Shown piece after piece: positions 9,008 through 18,626 of a DNA stretch of 64,000 bases (position 1 is its first letter; each line of letters begins with the position of its first letter). Under the pieces are notes generated by a model, which saw only the letters and a list, made by a program, of their open reading frames with translations, was not told where the DNA came from and did no database searches. The stretch is from M50B103 sp041667565 (GTDB lineage: Bacteria > Fidelibacterota > Fidelibacteria > Fidelibacterales > Fidelibacteraceae), in NCBI GenBank assembly GCA_964572745.1, contig CAZNFT010000002.1, positions 1 to 64,000 of the forward strand, given 5' to 3'. The position numbers and the translations under genes were made by a program.

Positions 9008-10114
9008 TCAAAAGCTTTTAAGTGTTTTAATAAAATCAGGATCCGGATAAGCACCGATGCCGATCATATCGTCAGGAAAGTTAACAATGCCGTTTTCAAT
9101 AATCACACCCCCAATGATAGGTTCATTGATATGACCCACATTTGCATCCAGATCAAAATACTGAACAATGGGATGAGCCATGGCAAAATGTGAAAAAGCT
9201 GTATTGGCAAGGCCGGATTCGGACATGCATCCCGTCATACAAGGAATATGTGCTGCTTCACAGATATTGGCGATCATAATGGCATTCTTAATACCACCTG
9301 ATTTAGATATTTTAATATTGATCATGGGTGCAGCTTGTTTTTGAATGACCATCAGGGCATCTTCAGGTGAAAATACCGATTCATCGGCCATAAGTGGGAT
9401 ACTTGTACGCTCTGAGACATATTTCATGCCATCAAGGTCCCAGCGACGCAGCGGCTGCTCGCAAAACTCAATATCCAGGGGTTCCAGTGCATTTAAGCAT
9501 TTAACAGCTGTCACGCGATCCCAGCCTTGGTTGGCGTCAATACGGATCTTAACATCCGGACCCACTGCTTCTCGTATGGCTTTTAATCTTAAAATATCTT
9601 CGATGGGGTCGATACCAACTTTGGTCTTAATTTTATTAAAACCCTGGTCAATAATTTTCTTGGCATCTTTACCGGCATCTTCTAATTTGCCAATACCCAT
9701 GGTTAGATCGCTTTCTATGACTCGTTTTTCACCACCAAGGAAACGATAGAGAGGTAAATTAGCATGTTTAGAAGCAATATCGTAAAGTGCCATATCAAAT
9801 GCTGACTTAATTGTAGCGTTCAAAGGTAAAAAAGCATCCATTTCTCTGATTCTAGAGGCAAAATCCAATGGATTTTTGCCGATGAGCACTTCTTTAAGCT
9901 CTTGCGCTGCTGCAAGATTGATCTTTTGAGTTTCCCCGACAATGGCGCGGAAAGATGATGCTTCGCCCCAGCCATCCAGGCCCTGGTTAGTTCTTAAGCG
10001 AATAAGAACGTTCTGAGCGCCGCTAATTACCATGGTTGCTATCTTAAACTCATGTTCAGAGCTGAGGTTAAATGGGAAAATGTCGACATCCGTGATCTTC
10101 AAATTATGGTGCAT
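9008..10114 (-). CDS. Dipeptide epimerase, probable L-Ala-D/L-Glu type
   Basis: Enolase-superfamily enzyme of the muconate-lactonizing subgroup. The catalytic set is complete: KTK with Lys163/Lys165, metal ligands Asp193 (RIDANQGW), Glu219 (FCEQPL) and Asp244 (MADES), and the opposite-face Lys268 (NIKISKSGG). Near the C-terminus YFDLDANVGHI supplies the DxD motif that marks dipeptide epimerases, where it binds the substrate's amino group. L-Ala-D/L-Glu epimerases convert the murein dipeptide for catabolism, fitting nagA nearby, but other dipeptide specificities occur in this family and cannot be excluded. It is transcribed opposite to both neighbours. Confidence 0.85.
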   Translation of the reverse strand: MHHNLKITDVDIFPFNLSSEHEFKIATMVISGAQNVLIRLRTNQGLDGWGEASSFRAIVGETQKINLAAAQELKEVLIGKNPLDFASRIREMDAFLPLNATIKSAFDMALYDIASKHANLPLYRFLGGEKRVIESDLTMGIGKLEDAGKDAKKIIDQGFNKIKTKVGIDPIEDILRLKAIREAVGPDVKIRIDANQGWDRVTAVKCLNALEPLDIEFCEQPLRRWDLDGMKYVSERTSIPLMADESVFSPEDALMVIQKQAAPMINIKISKSGGIKNAIMIANICEAAHIPCMTGCMSESGLANTAFSHFAMAHPIVQYFDLDANVGHINEPIIGGVIIENGIVNFPDDMIGIGAYPDPDFIKTLKSF

Positions 10115-10287
10115 TCCGTACTCCTTATGCTATTTTCCCAAAAATAATAAAAAAAACTTCCAAAAGCTTTGAAAATCTGTTGAATCTCTTAATTCTTTTT
10201 CTTATTTTAATGTTACTTGTAAAATAGAAATGTATAAATAAGCAGATTATAAGTTTTCAGTTTGCCGAACCCAGGGAAGGAAAGTCT

Positions 10288-13251
10288 ATGGTAAAGAATC
10301 GCAGAATAGCATTGTTATGCTTTTCAGTATGCCTGATCTTCTCGCAATCACTCTTTGCAGCTACCACCGGTAAAATTGCAGGAGTTATTCGTGATGATCA
10401 AACAAACGCCCCATTAGTCGGGGCAAATATTATTATTCTACAAAATGGTAATGCTACCTCACTTGGAGCAGCTACCGATGCAGAAGGATATTATGCAATC
10501 TTAAATGTTGAGCCGGGCATTTATGAAGCAAGAGCTTCTTATGTTGGTTATGGTTCATTGCTAGTGACAGATATCAAGGTTAACATTAACTTAACTTCAG
10601 AGCTAAATGTCAGAATGAATGTTGAGGCAATTGGTACGGATGAAGTGGTTGTTATGGCAACCCGTTCATTATTAAAAGATGATTCATTTGCTTCAACGCA
10701 TAATGTTACATCCGAAGAGATGCAGGTCCAGCCGATTGATAACTTTATGACCATCGCTCAAAATCAACCTGGCGTGGTCGGTTCTCACTTCCGAGGAGGT
10801 CGCTCAGGCGAAGTCTTGGTTGTTGTGGATGGTATGCCTGTCCGTGATCCTGCTTCTACATATTCAGGATCCACCGGCGGTTTTACACTGGGTGTACCTA
10901 CAGAAGCCATCACGGAAATGGAAGTATCATTAGGTGGTTTGAGCGCTGAATATGGAAATGTTCAATCTGGTGTTATTAACGTTGCCACGGATGCGGGCTC
11001 TAAGAAACTTTCAGGGAAAGTTACTTTTATGACCACAGATTTTGGCTCAAGTCTCAATGATCTGCTCATGCCTCTAGATAAATTCAAAGAAAAGAATATC
11101 GCGATGTTCTCTGACAGATTAGAGAATGATACTCTTGGAGTGGGGCAGGATTCTCTCCGAAATCTTATTATGCCTCGCGATGATCGCTGGTACACCTTAA
11201 AATATCAGCATGAATTGCAGAATGTTGCGCGTCTGACTCTAAGTGGACCCATTATTCCTAATTCCGATAGATTGACCTTTTCTTTATCAGCAGATCTGAC
11301 AAATGAAAAACAAGATTACTTTATTAATAATACCTATAGCTCTCAAAAATTCTATGGTAAATTGACCGCAAAATTAAATGATAAAATGAAACTGTCTGCT
11401 TCGGGTATGTACTCCTCTACAGAATCTGATGATTTTTACATTTATGCCTCAAAATATGGGCCTGCAGATGAATACTGGAAAGATATCTATTATTATGATC
11501 CAAATCCTGATGTACGCTCAGATACAGCTATAGTTTATCATTATGTTGATGATGCCAGCGCCTATCAAGATTCGGCCTTTGGTATCGGTCGTCGTGAACA
11601 AATTGTTGTTGATGGCGATACACTTACCTGGTATGATCAGAGTAAATTTAGATATGTTTATTTAGATGAACGCAGACAGGATTATCTCTGGGACCGCGAA
11701 CGGGAAGCTTATACTTTTAACTTAGGTTTTACCCACCAGTTAAGTTCTAAAACATATTATGAGATCAAATATCAAAATATGTCATCAAAATATAAATATG
11801 GTGTTCGCGATGTTGACGATCGTGACGGCGATGGTGATAGAAATGAATTCCTTAATTGGGATTTTGATGGAGAAGGACCCCATTACACCAATCGTGTACG
11901 CGAAAATAATATCTGGTGGACCGGCGGAGATGATCCCGGTTATCGTGACCAGTTATCACAGGTTAATAAATTAAAAATTGACCTTGAAAGTCAGCTAAGT
12001 CAGAACCATCAAGTTCGTGGTGGACTTGAATTTACACATAATAATATGGATGTGACGAATATTGCCTGGAGTCAGATAGATTTTAATGCTGTTGATTCTA
12101 CACATTCAAGAACTTATTTCCGCACGGATATCTGGTCTGAAGATAATATCGATTTTGGCCTGTACATTCAGGATAAAATGGAATTTAAAGGTTTGGTAGC
12201 TTTAGTTGGTTTACGTTATGATTACTTTAATCCAAGTGGATTTGGTGATCCAATCAGCTATCCAAGTGATTTTTCAGATCCATTTGCCTTAGTTGACAGT
12301 AATGGAGTTCCAATTCTTACTGATCCTATGGAAGCAGAACCCACACATCAGATATCCCCTCGTTTTGGTATTTCTTATCCCATTACAGATCGTGATAAAT
12401 TGATGTTCACTTATGGTCATTATTTCCAGAGACCCGATTCTTATTATCTATATCGCAACTTAGCTTATGATAATCTGACCACAACGGGTAACTATATTGG
12501 TAACCCTTCATTGAAAGCTGAAAAGACAGTTTCTTATGATATTTCAGTTGAGCATTTATTTTCACCGACTATTAAACTGTCTGTCACAGGTTATTATAAA
12601 GATGTTACCAATCTGATGAATTATCAAAAATATGTTTTTGTTAATTCTCCCAGCGATGGCAATATCTATGTAAATGCAGATTATGCGAATATTAAGGGTG
12701 TTGAATTTGCTCTATATAAAACATTGACAGATTATTGGGGTGCAGCCATCAATTATACTTACTCCTCTGCTCAAGGTCGTTTGTATAATGATTATAACGC
12801 TCCTCTTTTTGGTGAAGATAAAAAGATGTTCCCACTTGGTCATGATCAAACTCATACCATCAATGCGAATATAACTTTAAAAACACCGGATCATTTATCT
12901 CCTGTTTTAAGAAACTGGAGAGCTAATTTCCAGGTTGATGTCAATAGTGGATCACCTTATTCCTCTTATGGAACCGGTCAAACCAATGATCTTCGTATGC
13001 CCTGGACTTACAATATAGATATGCGACTAAATCGCAGAATTAAATTGGGTGAAGTAAAAATGGATGTTTTTTTGGATGTTTATAATCTCCTGAATTCATT
13101 TTATATCACGTATATTAATTCAACACAGTTCTATAACATGAAAAATGATGCAGCTATACTTCGTCAGGATGTTGATTATTCATACATCTATAATCCGGAA
13201 GTTTATAACGATCCCCGTCAGTTCCGTTTGGGTCTGTCGGTACAGTTCTAA
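10288..13251 (+). CDS. TonB-dependent outer-membrane receptor with N-terminal carboxypeptidase-regulatory-like domain
   Basis: A 987-residue outer-membrane beta-barrel transporter. A Sec signal peptide (about 1-24) is followed by a CarboxypepD_reg-like/beta-sandwich domain (about 28-115, TGKIAGVIRDDQTNAPLVGA), a plug domain (about 125-240, with RGGRSGEVLVVVDGMPVRD) and a long barrel rich in alternating aromatic/polar strands ending in RLGLSVQF, a normal terminal strand with C-terminal Phe. The substrate is unknown. The SD AAGGAAAG supports the start. It heads a four-gene operon with secreted and PorV-like proteins, so it probably imports or exports in concert with them. A SusC-type role is possible, but no SusD homologue is present. 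Confidence 0.88.
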   Translation: MVKNRRIALLCFSVCLIFSQSLFAATTGKIAGVIRDDQTNAPLVGANIIILQNGNATSLGAATDAEGYYAILNVEPGIYEARASYVGYGSLLVTDIKVNINLTSELNVRMNVEAIGTDEVVVMATRSLLKDDSFASTHNVTSEEMQVQPIDNFMTIAQNQPGVVGSHFRGGRSGEVLVVVDGMPVRDPASTYSGSTGGFTLGVPTEAITEMEVSLGGLSAEYGNVQSGVINVATDAGSKKLSGKVTFMTTDFGSSLNDLLMPLDKFKEKNIAMFSDRLENDTLGVGQDSLRNLIMPRDDRWYTLKYQHELQNVARLTLSGPIIPNSDRLTFSLSADLTNEKQDYFINNTYSSQKFYGKLTAKLNDKMKLSASGMYSSTESDDFYIYASKYGPADEYWKDIYYYDPNPDVRSDTAIVYHYVDDASAYQDSAFGIGRREQIVVDGDTLTWYDQSKFRYVYLDERRQDYLWDREREAYTFNLGFTHQLSSKTYYEIKYQNMSSKYKYGVRDVDDRDGDGDRNEFLNWDFDGEGPHYTNRVRENNIWWTGGDDPGYRDQLSQVNKLKIDLESQLSQNHQVRGGLEFTHNNMDVTNIAWSQIDFNAVDSTHSRTYFRTDIWSEDNIDFGLYIQDKMEFKGLVALVGLRYDYFNPSGFGDPISYPSDFSDPFALVDSNGVPILTDPMEAEPTHQISPRFGISYPITDRDKLMFTYGHYFQRPDSYYLYRNLAYDNLTTTGNYIGNPSLKAEKTVSYDISVEHLFSPTIKLSVTGYYKDVTNLMNYQKYVFVNSPSDGNIYVNADYANIKGVEFALYKTLTDYWGAAINYTYSSAQGRLYNDYNAPLFGEDKKMFPLGHDQTHTINANITLKTPDHLSPVLRNWRANFQVDVNSGSPYSSYGTGQTNDLRMPWTYNIDMRLNRRIKLGEVKMDVFLDVYNLLNSFYITYINSTQFYNMKNDAAILRQDVDYSYIYNPEVYNDPRQFRLGLSVQF

Positions 13252-13268
13252 GAGATAAAGGAGACATA

Positions 13269-15374
13269 ATGAGAATTAATAATAAAAAGATCATAGTATT
13301 CTGTTCCCTGCTACTGCTTGTCGGTATGCTTGCTGCTCAGAAACCTGTTAGTCCTGTTGTTAGTTATGACACTTTTGTGCATAAAATAGGAATGCTATGG
13401 AATAGAATTACAAATCACGGTGAAATTGGTGATGATTCATACACAGCACCGGCTCCTTCCTGTGAATGGCCTGCAGGTTCGGGTAACTCATATTTATATT
13501 CAGGTTGTATTTGGCTATCCGGTGGATTCGATAAAGATGGAACAATAAAATATTCAGTTTTGAATGAACGCGATGGCGAATACGCACCTCTTGATAGTAT
13601 TCATGTGTTTAATCCCGGCGTAAGGGCTGAGCAAGAAACCTATACTAAATATTGGGATGTGCATCAACCACAGTCCAGTTCCGGTGATGATCCTTTGGGA
13701 TTGACGATTGAAGAACGTACCTATGCCTGGAGTAATCCCTTAGCTGATGATTTTATCATTACTGAATATACAATTAAAAATGTCGGTATCGATACGAATG
13801 GCGATTATGTTCCTGATTTATCCCGGGATATTTACGATTTTACTTTTACCATTCGCTGGGATGGTGATATTGCTAAACGAGCAGACTGGCCGGTAGAAGA
13901 TCAACGAGTCAATCAGGATGATCATGCTTTGAGCAATGCCGATGCTGAATTTACTATTACAGATGCTAAGAATCCGGACTTTAACGGAACATATAAAGGT
14001 TGGGAATGGGTCACATTGGTCCCTTATATGAGGCGTCAGGCCGAAAGAGAACCTCATATGCTGGATTCTTTAAAAACATTTCCGCTTGATTCTATGATGA
14101 CTTTTATGTGGGATGGTGATAATCCTGATGTAAAAGCTGAGGATTGGGGATTGGATACTTCTCTTTTAGATCCACGCTTTTATGATTTTGATCACTTGGA
14201 TGATGATTTTGGTAACCCTGATGTGGATGGATCTTTTAACTCAGCGGGTTTTCTTGGCTGGCGTTTTCTTAACTCATCAAAACCTATGCCTCCCAAATCT
14301 TATGTTACCTGTACTATTCATGATGATCCTCAGACAGATGATGCAAGATGGAATGATTATATTAATGTCAATGATTTTCATAATATCAAAGAAGCTGTAA
14401 ATCCAGCTTATACTCAATGGCAGAAAGGATATTTTTATCCCGAAGATTATCGTGGTTTGACTTCCTATGGTTCTCTGCCGGTATTTAGGCCGAACGATGA
14501 AATAGTTATTACCATTGCTTACGGAGTTGGTGGTGATCAGATTAATGGTGGTATTTATTCTTTGATAGAATTGAATAAGATCATGAATATGGCGCAATTC
14601 ATTGTGGATAATGATTATGATGTGGATTTTGATGAATTAATGGCACCTCCTGTAGATTTTGAATTGATCGAAGCCAGCGAAGATGGTTTATATAAAGGTG
14701 TTGACGTTAAATGGGATGATTCTGCGGAGTTTCACGGTAAATTCGGTGGATATCGCGTGATACGCTCAAACGAAAAATTGCCCAATGGTTCTTTTATCTG
14801 GGAGACACTCGCCGAATATAAGATCTCTGAAAATACCTTCTATCCTGAACTCGATGAAGATGGTGTAAGTGTTTATACTTTTAGAGATACCACAGTTGAT
14901 TTTGGTTTTGACTATTTTTATTGTCTTCAGACTATTTCTTCCAATGTCCCCGGATATGGAGAAATCTCTACATCGGAGGCTCTTTTCCAAGCAATGACCC
15001 CAACATCTGCACCTGCTACAACTCTTGATAATATTAAAGTTGTACCGAATCCTTATATAGGTTCTGCAGTTTGGAATAATCCAATTCCAAGTCTTGGAAC
15101 TTCACCTTGGGAACATCAATTAATGTTCATTAATTTGCCAGCAGATGCAGTAGTTAGAATTTATACGCTTGATGGGGATTACATTGATGAGATCAAAGCA
15201 TCTGATCCTCGTGCAACAGGTCCTTACGAAACCGTACCGGATAAGAGTGGAGGTACAGCAATATGGGATCTTGTAACCCGTAATAATCAAGAAGCCGCAC
15301 CGGGTGTTTACCTTTATACGGTAAGATCAGCGGAGTTTGGAAGTACCACCGGTAAATTCGTAATCATACGATAA
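13269..15374 (+). CDS. Large secreted protein with C-terminal sorting-like domain
   Basis: 701 residues with a Sec signal (about 1-23, ending GMLAAQ). The body is rich in acidic and aromatic residues and not assigned to a known enzyme family. A fibronectin-like segment (about 470-570, VDVKWDDSAEF...) precedes a C-terminal domain from about 591 (VVPNPYIGSA) that ends in GVYLYTVRSAEFGSTTGKFVIIR-type strands, resembling type IX secretion sorting or FlgD-Ig-like domains. It follows the receptor by 17 nt with a good AAGGAG site, so it is co-expressed. It may be the surface partner of the receptor; this is inference. Confidence 0.7.
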   Translation: MRINNKKIIVFCSLLLLVGMLAAQKPVSPVVSYDTFVHKIGMLWNRITNHGEIGDDSYTAPAPSCEWPAGSGNSYLYSGCIWLSGGFDKDGTIKYSVLNERDGEYAPLDSIHVFNPGVRAEQETYTKYWDVHQPQSSSGDDPLGLTIEERTYAWSNPLADDFIITEYTIKNVGIDTNGDYVPDLSRDIYDFTFTIRWDGDIAKRADWPVEDQRVNQDDHALSNADAEFTITDAKNPDFNGTYKGWEWVTLVPYMRRQAEREPHMLDSLKTFPLDSMMTFMWDGDNPDVKAEDWGLDTSLLDPRFYDFDHLDDDFGNPDVDGSFNSAGFLGWRFLNSSKPMPPKSYVTCTIHDDPQTDDARWNDYINVNDFHNIKEAVNPAYTQWQKGYFYPEDYRGLTSYGSLPVFRPNDEIVITIAYGVGGDQINGGIYSLIELNKIMNMAQFIVDNDYDVDFDELMAPPVDFELIEASEDGLYKGVDVKWDDSAEFHGKFGGYRVIRSNEKLPNGSFIWETLAEYKISENTFYPELDEDGVSVYTFRDTTVDFGFDYFYCLQTISSNVPGYGEISTSEALFQAMTPTSAPATTLDNIKVVPNPYIGSAVWNNPIPSLGTSPWEHQLMFINLPADAVVRIYTLDGDYIDEIKASDPRATGPYETVPDKSGGTAIWDLVTRNNQEAAPGVYLYTVRSAEFGSTTGKFVIIR

Positions 15375-15388
15375 GGCAGGAGTTAATA

Positions 15389-16357
15389 ATGAAAAAAACA
15401 CTAATAATATTTTTATTGATCGCATTTAGTCTTATGGGCTATGCGGAACCCTTTGCTCCTGTAGGTACATCGGTAGCTCAGTTTTTGACAATTGGAGTCG
15501 GAGGCAGAGAAGTGGCAATGGGTGAAGCTGTAACAGCAAGCAGCATTGGAGCCGGATCTGTATTCTGGAATCCTGCCGGTTTGGTGGATGGAGCTTCGAA
15601 TGATGTTTATGCGGCATATAATAAATGGCCGGCCGGCATTCATCTTGGGGCAGTTGCTTATGCTTATACCAATGAACGCTTGGGTACTTTTTCTTTGAAT
15701 GCTAAATATCTCAATTTTGGTGAGATGGAAGTGACGACGGTAGAAAATCCTAATGGTACCGGCGATATGTTACAAATGAGTAACTACGCCATAGGTCTTT
15801 CTTATGGACGCTATTTAACTGATAAGGTATCCATGGGTTTAACAGCTAAACTTGTCAACGAAAAATATGGAGAACACGGTTATTCGACTGTTGCCTGGGA
15901 TGTTGGCTTAATATACAGATCTGACTTTAAAAATTTCAAGATAGGTATGAGCATACAGAACTTTTCCGGTAAAGTCCAATTTAGCGGTACTTTTATTGAT
16001 TATTCTTATTCTAATTCTTACCTCACAGGAACAGAAATTGAATTTGATGAATGGTCATTACCCATGACATTTCGTTTTGGTGCTGCCATTGATTTGATCA
16101 ATGAAGGTTCTAACAAACTTATTGCTGCAATTGATATGGTTCACCCCAATGACAATGTTGAACAATACAATATTGGACTTGAATACGCATTCGATAACAT
16201 GGTCTTTTTAAGAGCCGGGTATAAAATTTCATCGTACGAAGGTGGTTTATCCGGTGGAATTGGTTTTAAAATGAATATGATAATTCTCGATTATGCATTG
16301 ACAAATCTTGGTAATCTTGGGATTACCAATCGTTTGTCACTGGCTGTTAATATATAG
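15389..16357 (+). CDS. PorV/PorQ-family outer-membrane protein
   Basis: 322-residue protein with a Sec signal (ending GYA at 18-ish) and the family's hallmark N-terminal block: AQFLTIGVGGREVAMGEAVTA followed by SVFWNPAGL. The remainder is a predicted beta-barrel of FadL-like type, ending with LSLAVNI. PorV in Bacteroidota is the outer-membrane shuttle of the type IX system, and PorV-like proteins are widespread in FCB phyla. Its place between two proteins with type IX-like C-terminal domains supports a secretion or anchoring role. It follows the preceding gene by 14 nt with an AGGAG site. Confidence 0.85.
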   Translation: MKKTLIIFLLIAFSLMGYAEPFAPVGTSVAQFLTIGVGGREVAMGEAVTASSIGAGSVFWNPAGLVDGASNDVYAAYNKWPAGIHLGAVAYAYTNERLGTFSLNAKYLNFGEMEVTTVENPNGTGDMLQMSNYAIGLSYGRYLTDKVSMGLTAKLVNEKYGEHGYSTVAWDVGLIYRSDFKNFKIGMSIQNFSGKVQFSGTFIDYSYSNSYLTGTEIEFDEWSLPMTFRFGAAIDLINEGSNKLIAAIDMVHPNDNVEQYNIGLEYAFDNMVFLRAGYKISSYEGGLSGGIGFKMNMIILDYALTNLGNLGITNRLSLAVNI

Positions 16358-16388
16358 TTGTAAACTAGTATAGAAAAAGGAGAAAACG

Positions 16389-18020
16389 ATGAAAAATTTG
16401 CTAAAAGTTGCTTTGATAGTAGTTCTTGCTACGTCAATGGCATTCGCAATTTTGCCTCGAGTATCTGTTTTTGCACCTCCTGATACTAACATGAATGTTG
16501 GTGGAATAGGTGCCCTAATTGCCGGCGTAGATGTTGACGGCGATGGAGCAAAAGAGATTTATTTAGTGAACGACAACTGGAATGATTCTGATGCCGGTGA
16601 ATTGATCCCCAGAATCTATAAACTCGAACGGCCTGTTGGATCAGAAGATTATGAAGTTGTCTGGCAAGCTAATGCTCAGGATTTTATGCCTGGCATTCAG
16701 CAGAATACCTGGCCAACATTGGCTTTGACAGATCTTGATGATGATGGCAAGATGGAGTTGACTTGGGGCATTGTAAACTTTAATACTACACCCAGTCCTT
16801 ACCGTATCTGGGTTTACGAACATGCCGGTGGCGACAACTTTGGTGTACTAAACCCTGTAACTGAGAAATGGGAACCCAATAGTGTCTGGACAATAACAGA
16901 TGATGATGGTGTTAATATTCGCCCAGTTTCTTGGGAAGTGGCTGACATCGATAATGATGGCGTCGATGAAATTATTTTTGGCTCTCGTAAATCAGGCTTG
17001 ACTTTTGGTATATGTTCTGTTGATGATATCCCGGATGATGGAGATGGAACAGAAACCTGGACATTGGAGTTTTCACAGTTTGACGTTACTGATTACGGTG
17101 GTGACAATAAATGGGATGTTGCTGTTATAGACCAAAGTGCCTATCTTTTTGATGAAGTAAAGATCTCCAAAGTTAAATGGAACGGTACTGAATATGAATA
17201 TTCCGAAATGATGCCTTTACCTGGGGGTATTTCATTTGATTGTGCACAAGCTTGTGATGTTGATGGAGATGGTCAAAAAGAAATTCTTGTTGGCGAATAC
17301 TATTATGGTGATGCTACAAGAACTATCTGGCTTCTTCAAGAAGACGGTGATACGCTTAAACATACGGCTTTATTTGATCTGACTGGTCCTGATTATCTGA
17401 ACGGTGGTAGGATTCTTGGTGGTGATCATGGCGATTTAGATGGTGATGGAAATGTTGACTTTGTATTTGGCTCCCGTTATTCGGGTTTGCCTAATGCTAT
17501 GATGTTCCGCGTTGAATATAAAGGAAGTGGCGACATTGCGGATCCCGCATCCTGGGAACTAACATTTGCAGATTCTGCAGTGAGTGATATTGGTGGCTTA
17601 ATGTGGAATGTTATTGATATTGCTAATGTTGACGAAGATCCTGAAGATGAACTTGTCTATACATCTTCAATTTCATCAGGTTCATTTACTCACCCTATTG
17701 TCATATGTGATTTTAATGAATATACGGTAAGTGTAGATCAGATTTTCCCGGCAGCGTCATTTGAACTCGGAAAAGCTTATCCTAACCCTTTCAACCCTTC
17801 AACAATGATTCCCTTTACACTGGATAAACCAGGTAATGTGACCTTAACTGTATTTGATGTTAAAGGCCGCAATGTAGAAACTTTGATCTCAAATGAAGCC
17901 ATGGAAGCCGGACAGCATAATATGCTATTCAATGCGACTGATCTGGCTTCAGGCGTTTATGTTTATCAGCTTCGGGTTGATAATTCAGTCCGCGCTGCTA
18001 AAATGGTCTTAAATAAATAA
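16389..18020 (+). CDS. FG-GAP/VCBS repeat protein with type IX sorting domain
   Basis: 543 residues, with a Sec signal (1-20). At least five calcium-binding-type repeats of the form D-DGDG--E are visible (DVDGDGAKEI, DLDDDGKMEL, DIDNDGVDEI, DVDGDGQKEI, DLDGDGNVDF), indicating an FG-GAP/integrin-like beta-propeller. The last ~80 residues form a classical type A sorting domain: AYPNPFNPST at 463, then VFDVKGRNVETL, ASGVYVYQLR and a terminal KMVLNK. Such domains direct export through the type IX system and surface attachment in Bacteroidota. It is last in the operon (AAAGGAG site) and is followed by a terminator. Confidence 0.88.
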   Translation: MKNLLKVALIVVLATSMAFAILPRVSVFAPPDTNMNVGGIGALIAGVDVDGDGAKEIYLVNDNWNDSDAGELIPRIYKLERPVGSEDYEVVWQANAQDFMPGIQQNTWPTLALTDLDDDGKMELTWGIVNFNTTPSPYRIWVYEHAGGDNFGVLNPVTEKWEPNSVWTITDDDGVNIRPVSWEVADIDNDGVDEIIFGSRKSGLTFGICSVDDIPDDGDGTETWTLEFSQFDVTDYGGDNKWDVAVIDQSAYLFDEVKISKVKWNGTEYEYSEMMPLPGGISFDCAQACDVDGDGQKEILVGEYYYGDATRTIWLLQEDGDTLKHTALFDLTGPDYLNGGRILGGDHGDLDGDGNVDFVFGSRYSGLPNAMMFRVEYKGSGDIADPASWELTFADSAVSDIGGLMWNVIDIANVDEDPEDELVYTSSISSGSFTHPIVICDFNEYTVSVDQIFPAASFELGKAYPNPFNPSTMIPFTLDKPGNVTLTVFDVKGRNVETLISNEAMEAGQHNMLFNATDLASGVYVYQLRVDNSVRAAKMVLNK

Positions 18021-18045
18021 GATCAAATTTACACACAACTATATT

Positions 18046-18076
18046 AAACCCCGGGCATTGTGTTCGGGGTTTTTTG
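18046..18076 (+). terminator. Terminator of the secretion/uptake operon
   Basis: AAACCCCG (18046-18053) pairs with CGGGGTTT (18065-18072), then the T-run continues; 26 nt after the stop of the FG-GAP gene. Confidence 0.9.
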
Positions 18077-18223
18077 TTTTAAGAAGAAGACAAGAGGCAT
18101 GCTTTTCCTAGCCTCGCAAGAGCGAAGCAGAAGCCTGCTCTTCGCCGTGCCGTCCGAAGCCTTGGCGAAGGATGGTAGTCCCGAATAGTCAGTGCATAGG
18201 AGAGTTTTTCCTGCTTAGAAGAA
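18077..18223. other. Degenerate intergenic repeats, no gene
   Basis: Contains GAGCGAAGCAGAAGCCTGCTCTTCG-type inverted repeats related to the motifs at 262-436, with no coding potential. Confidence 0.45.
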
Positions 18224-18545
18224 CTATCCAAATAATCTTGTGATCCCGTCAAGAAAGCTATCCAAACAATCCAGTCATCCTGTCAAGAAAAGTTATCCAA
18301 ATAATCTTGTGGTCCCGTCAAGAAAGCTATCCAAACAATCCAGTCATCCTGTCAAGAAAAGTTATCCNNNNNNNNNNNNNNNNNNNNNNNNNNNNNNNNN
18401 NNNNNNNNNNNNNNNNNNNNNNNNNNNNNNNNNNNNNNNNNNNNNNNNNNNNNNNNNNNNNNNNNNNAAGAAAAGTTATCCAAATAATCTTGTGATCCCG
18501 TCAAGAAAGCTATCCAAATAATCTTGTGATCCTGTCAAAATTCTT
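18224..18545. repeat. 69-bp higher-order tandem repeat with assembly gap
   Basis: Units of 34 and 35 bp alternate (CTATCCAAATAATCTTG-type and CTATCCAAACAATCCAG-type, each ending in a GTCAAGAAAG-like string), making a 69-bp higher-order unit. Two full units precede a 100-N gap (18368-18467) and more copies follow to about 18545. The sub-unit is related to the dispersed AATCC..TATCCAGTTATCCTGTC family at 8961 and 46738. Open frames running through it are by-products of a period divisible by 3 and carry no real gene. Confidence 0.9.
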
Positions 18546-18560
18546 CCTCAAATCCTGTCT

Positions 18561-18596
18561 AAAAACAAAACCCCACACCGGGCGGTGCAGGGTTTT
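18561..18596 (-). terminator. Probable terminator of the dcw cluster, after ftsZ
   Basis: On the minus strand a stem of AAAACCC/GGGTTTT with inner CACC/GGTG (18567-18596, two mismatched pairs between) is followed by a T-rich tract (A-rich 18561-18570 on plus). It lies 30 nt downstream of the ftsZ stop. Confidence 0.75.
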
Positions 18597-18626
18597 TCAG
18601 AAAGAGGTAGAGGGTTTTTTTACTAG

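Noticed and set aside
16641..16823. Open frames antisense to the FG-GAP gene
   Set aside because: They are shadows; the sense frame has clear repeats and a sorting domain.
18224..18545. Possible CRISPR array or repeat-protein gene
   Set aside because: Sub-units are directly adjacent without spacers; the long frames exist only because 69 is divisible by 3.
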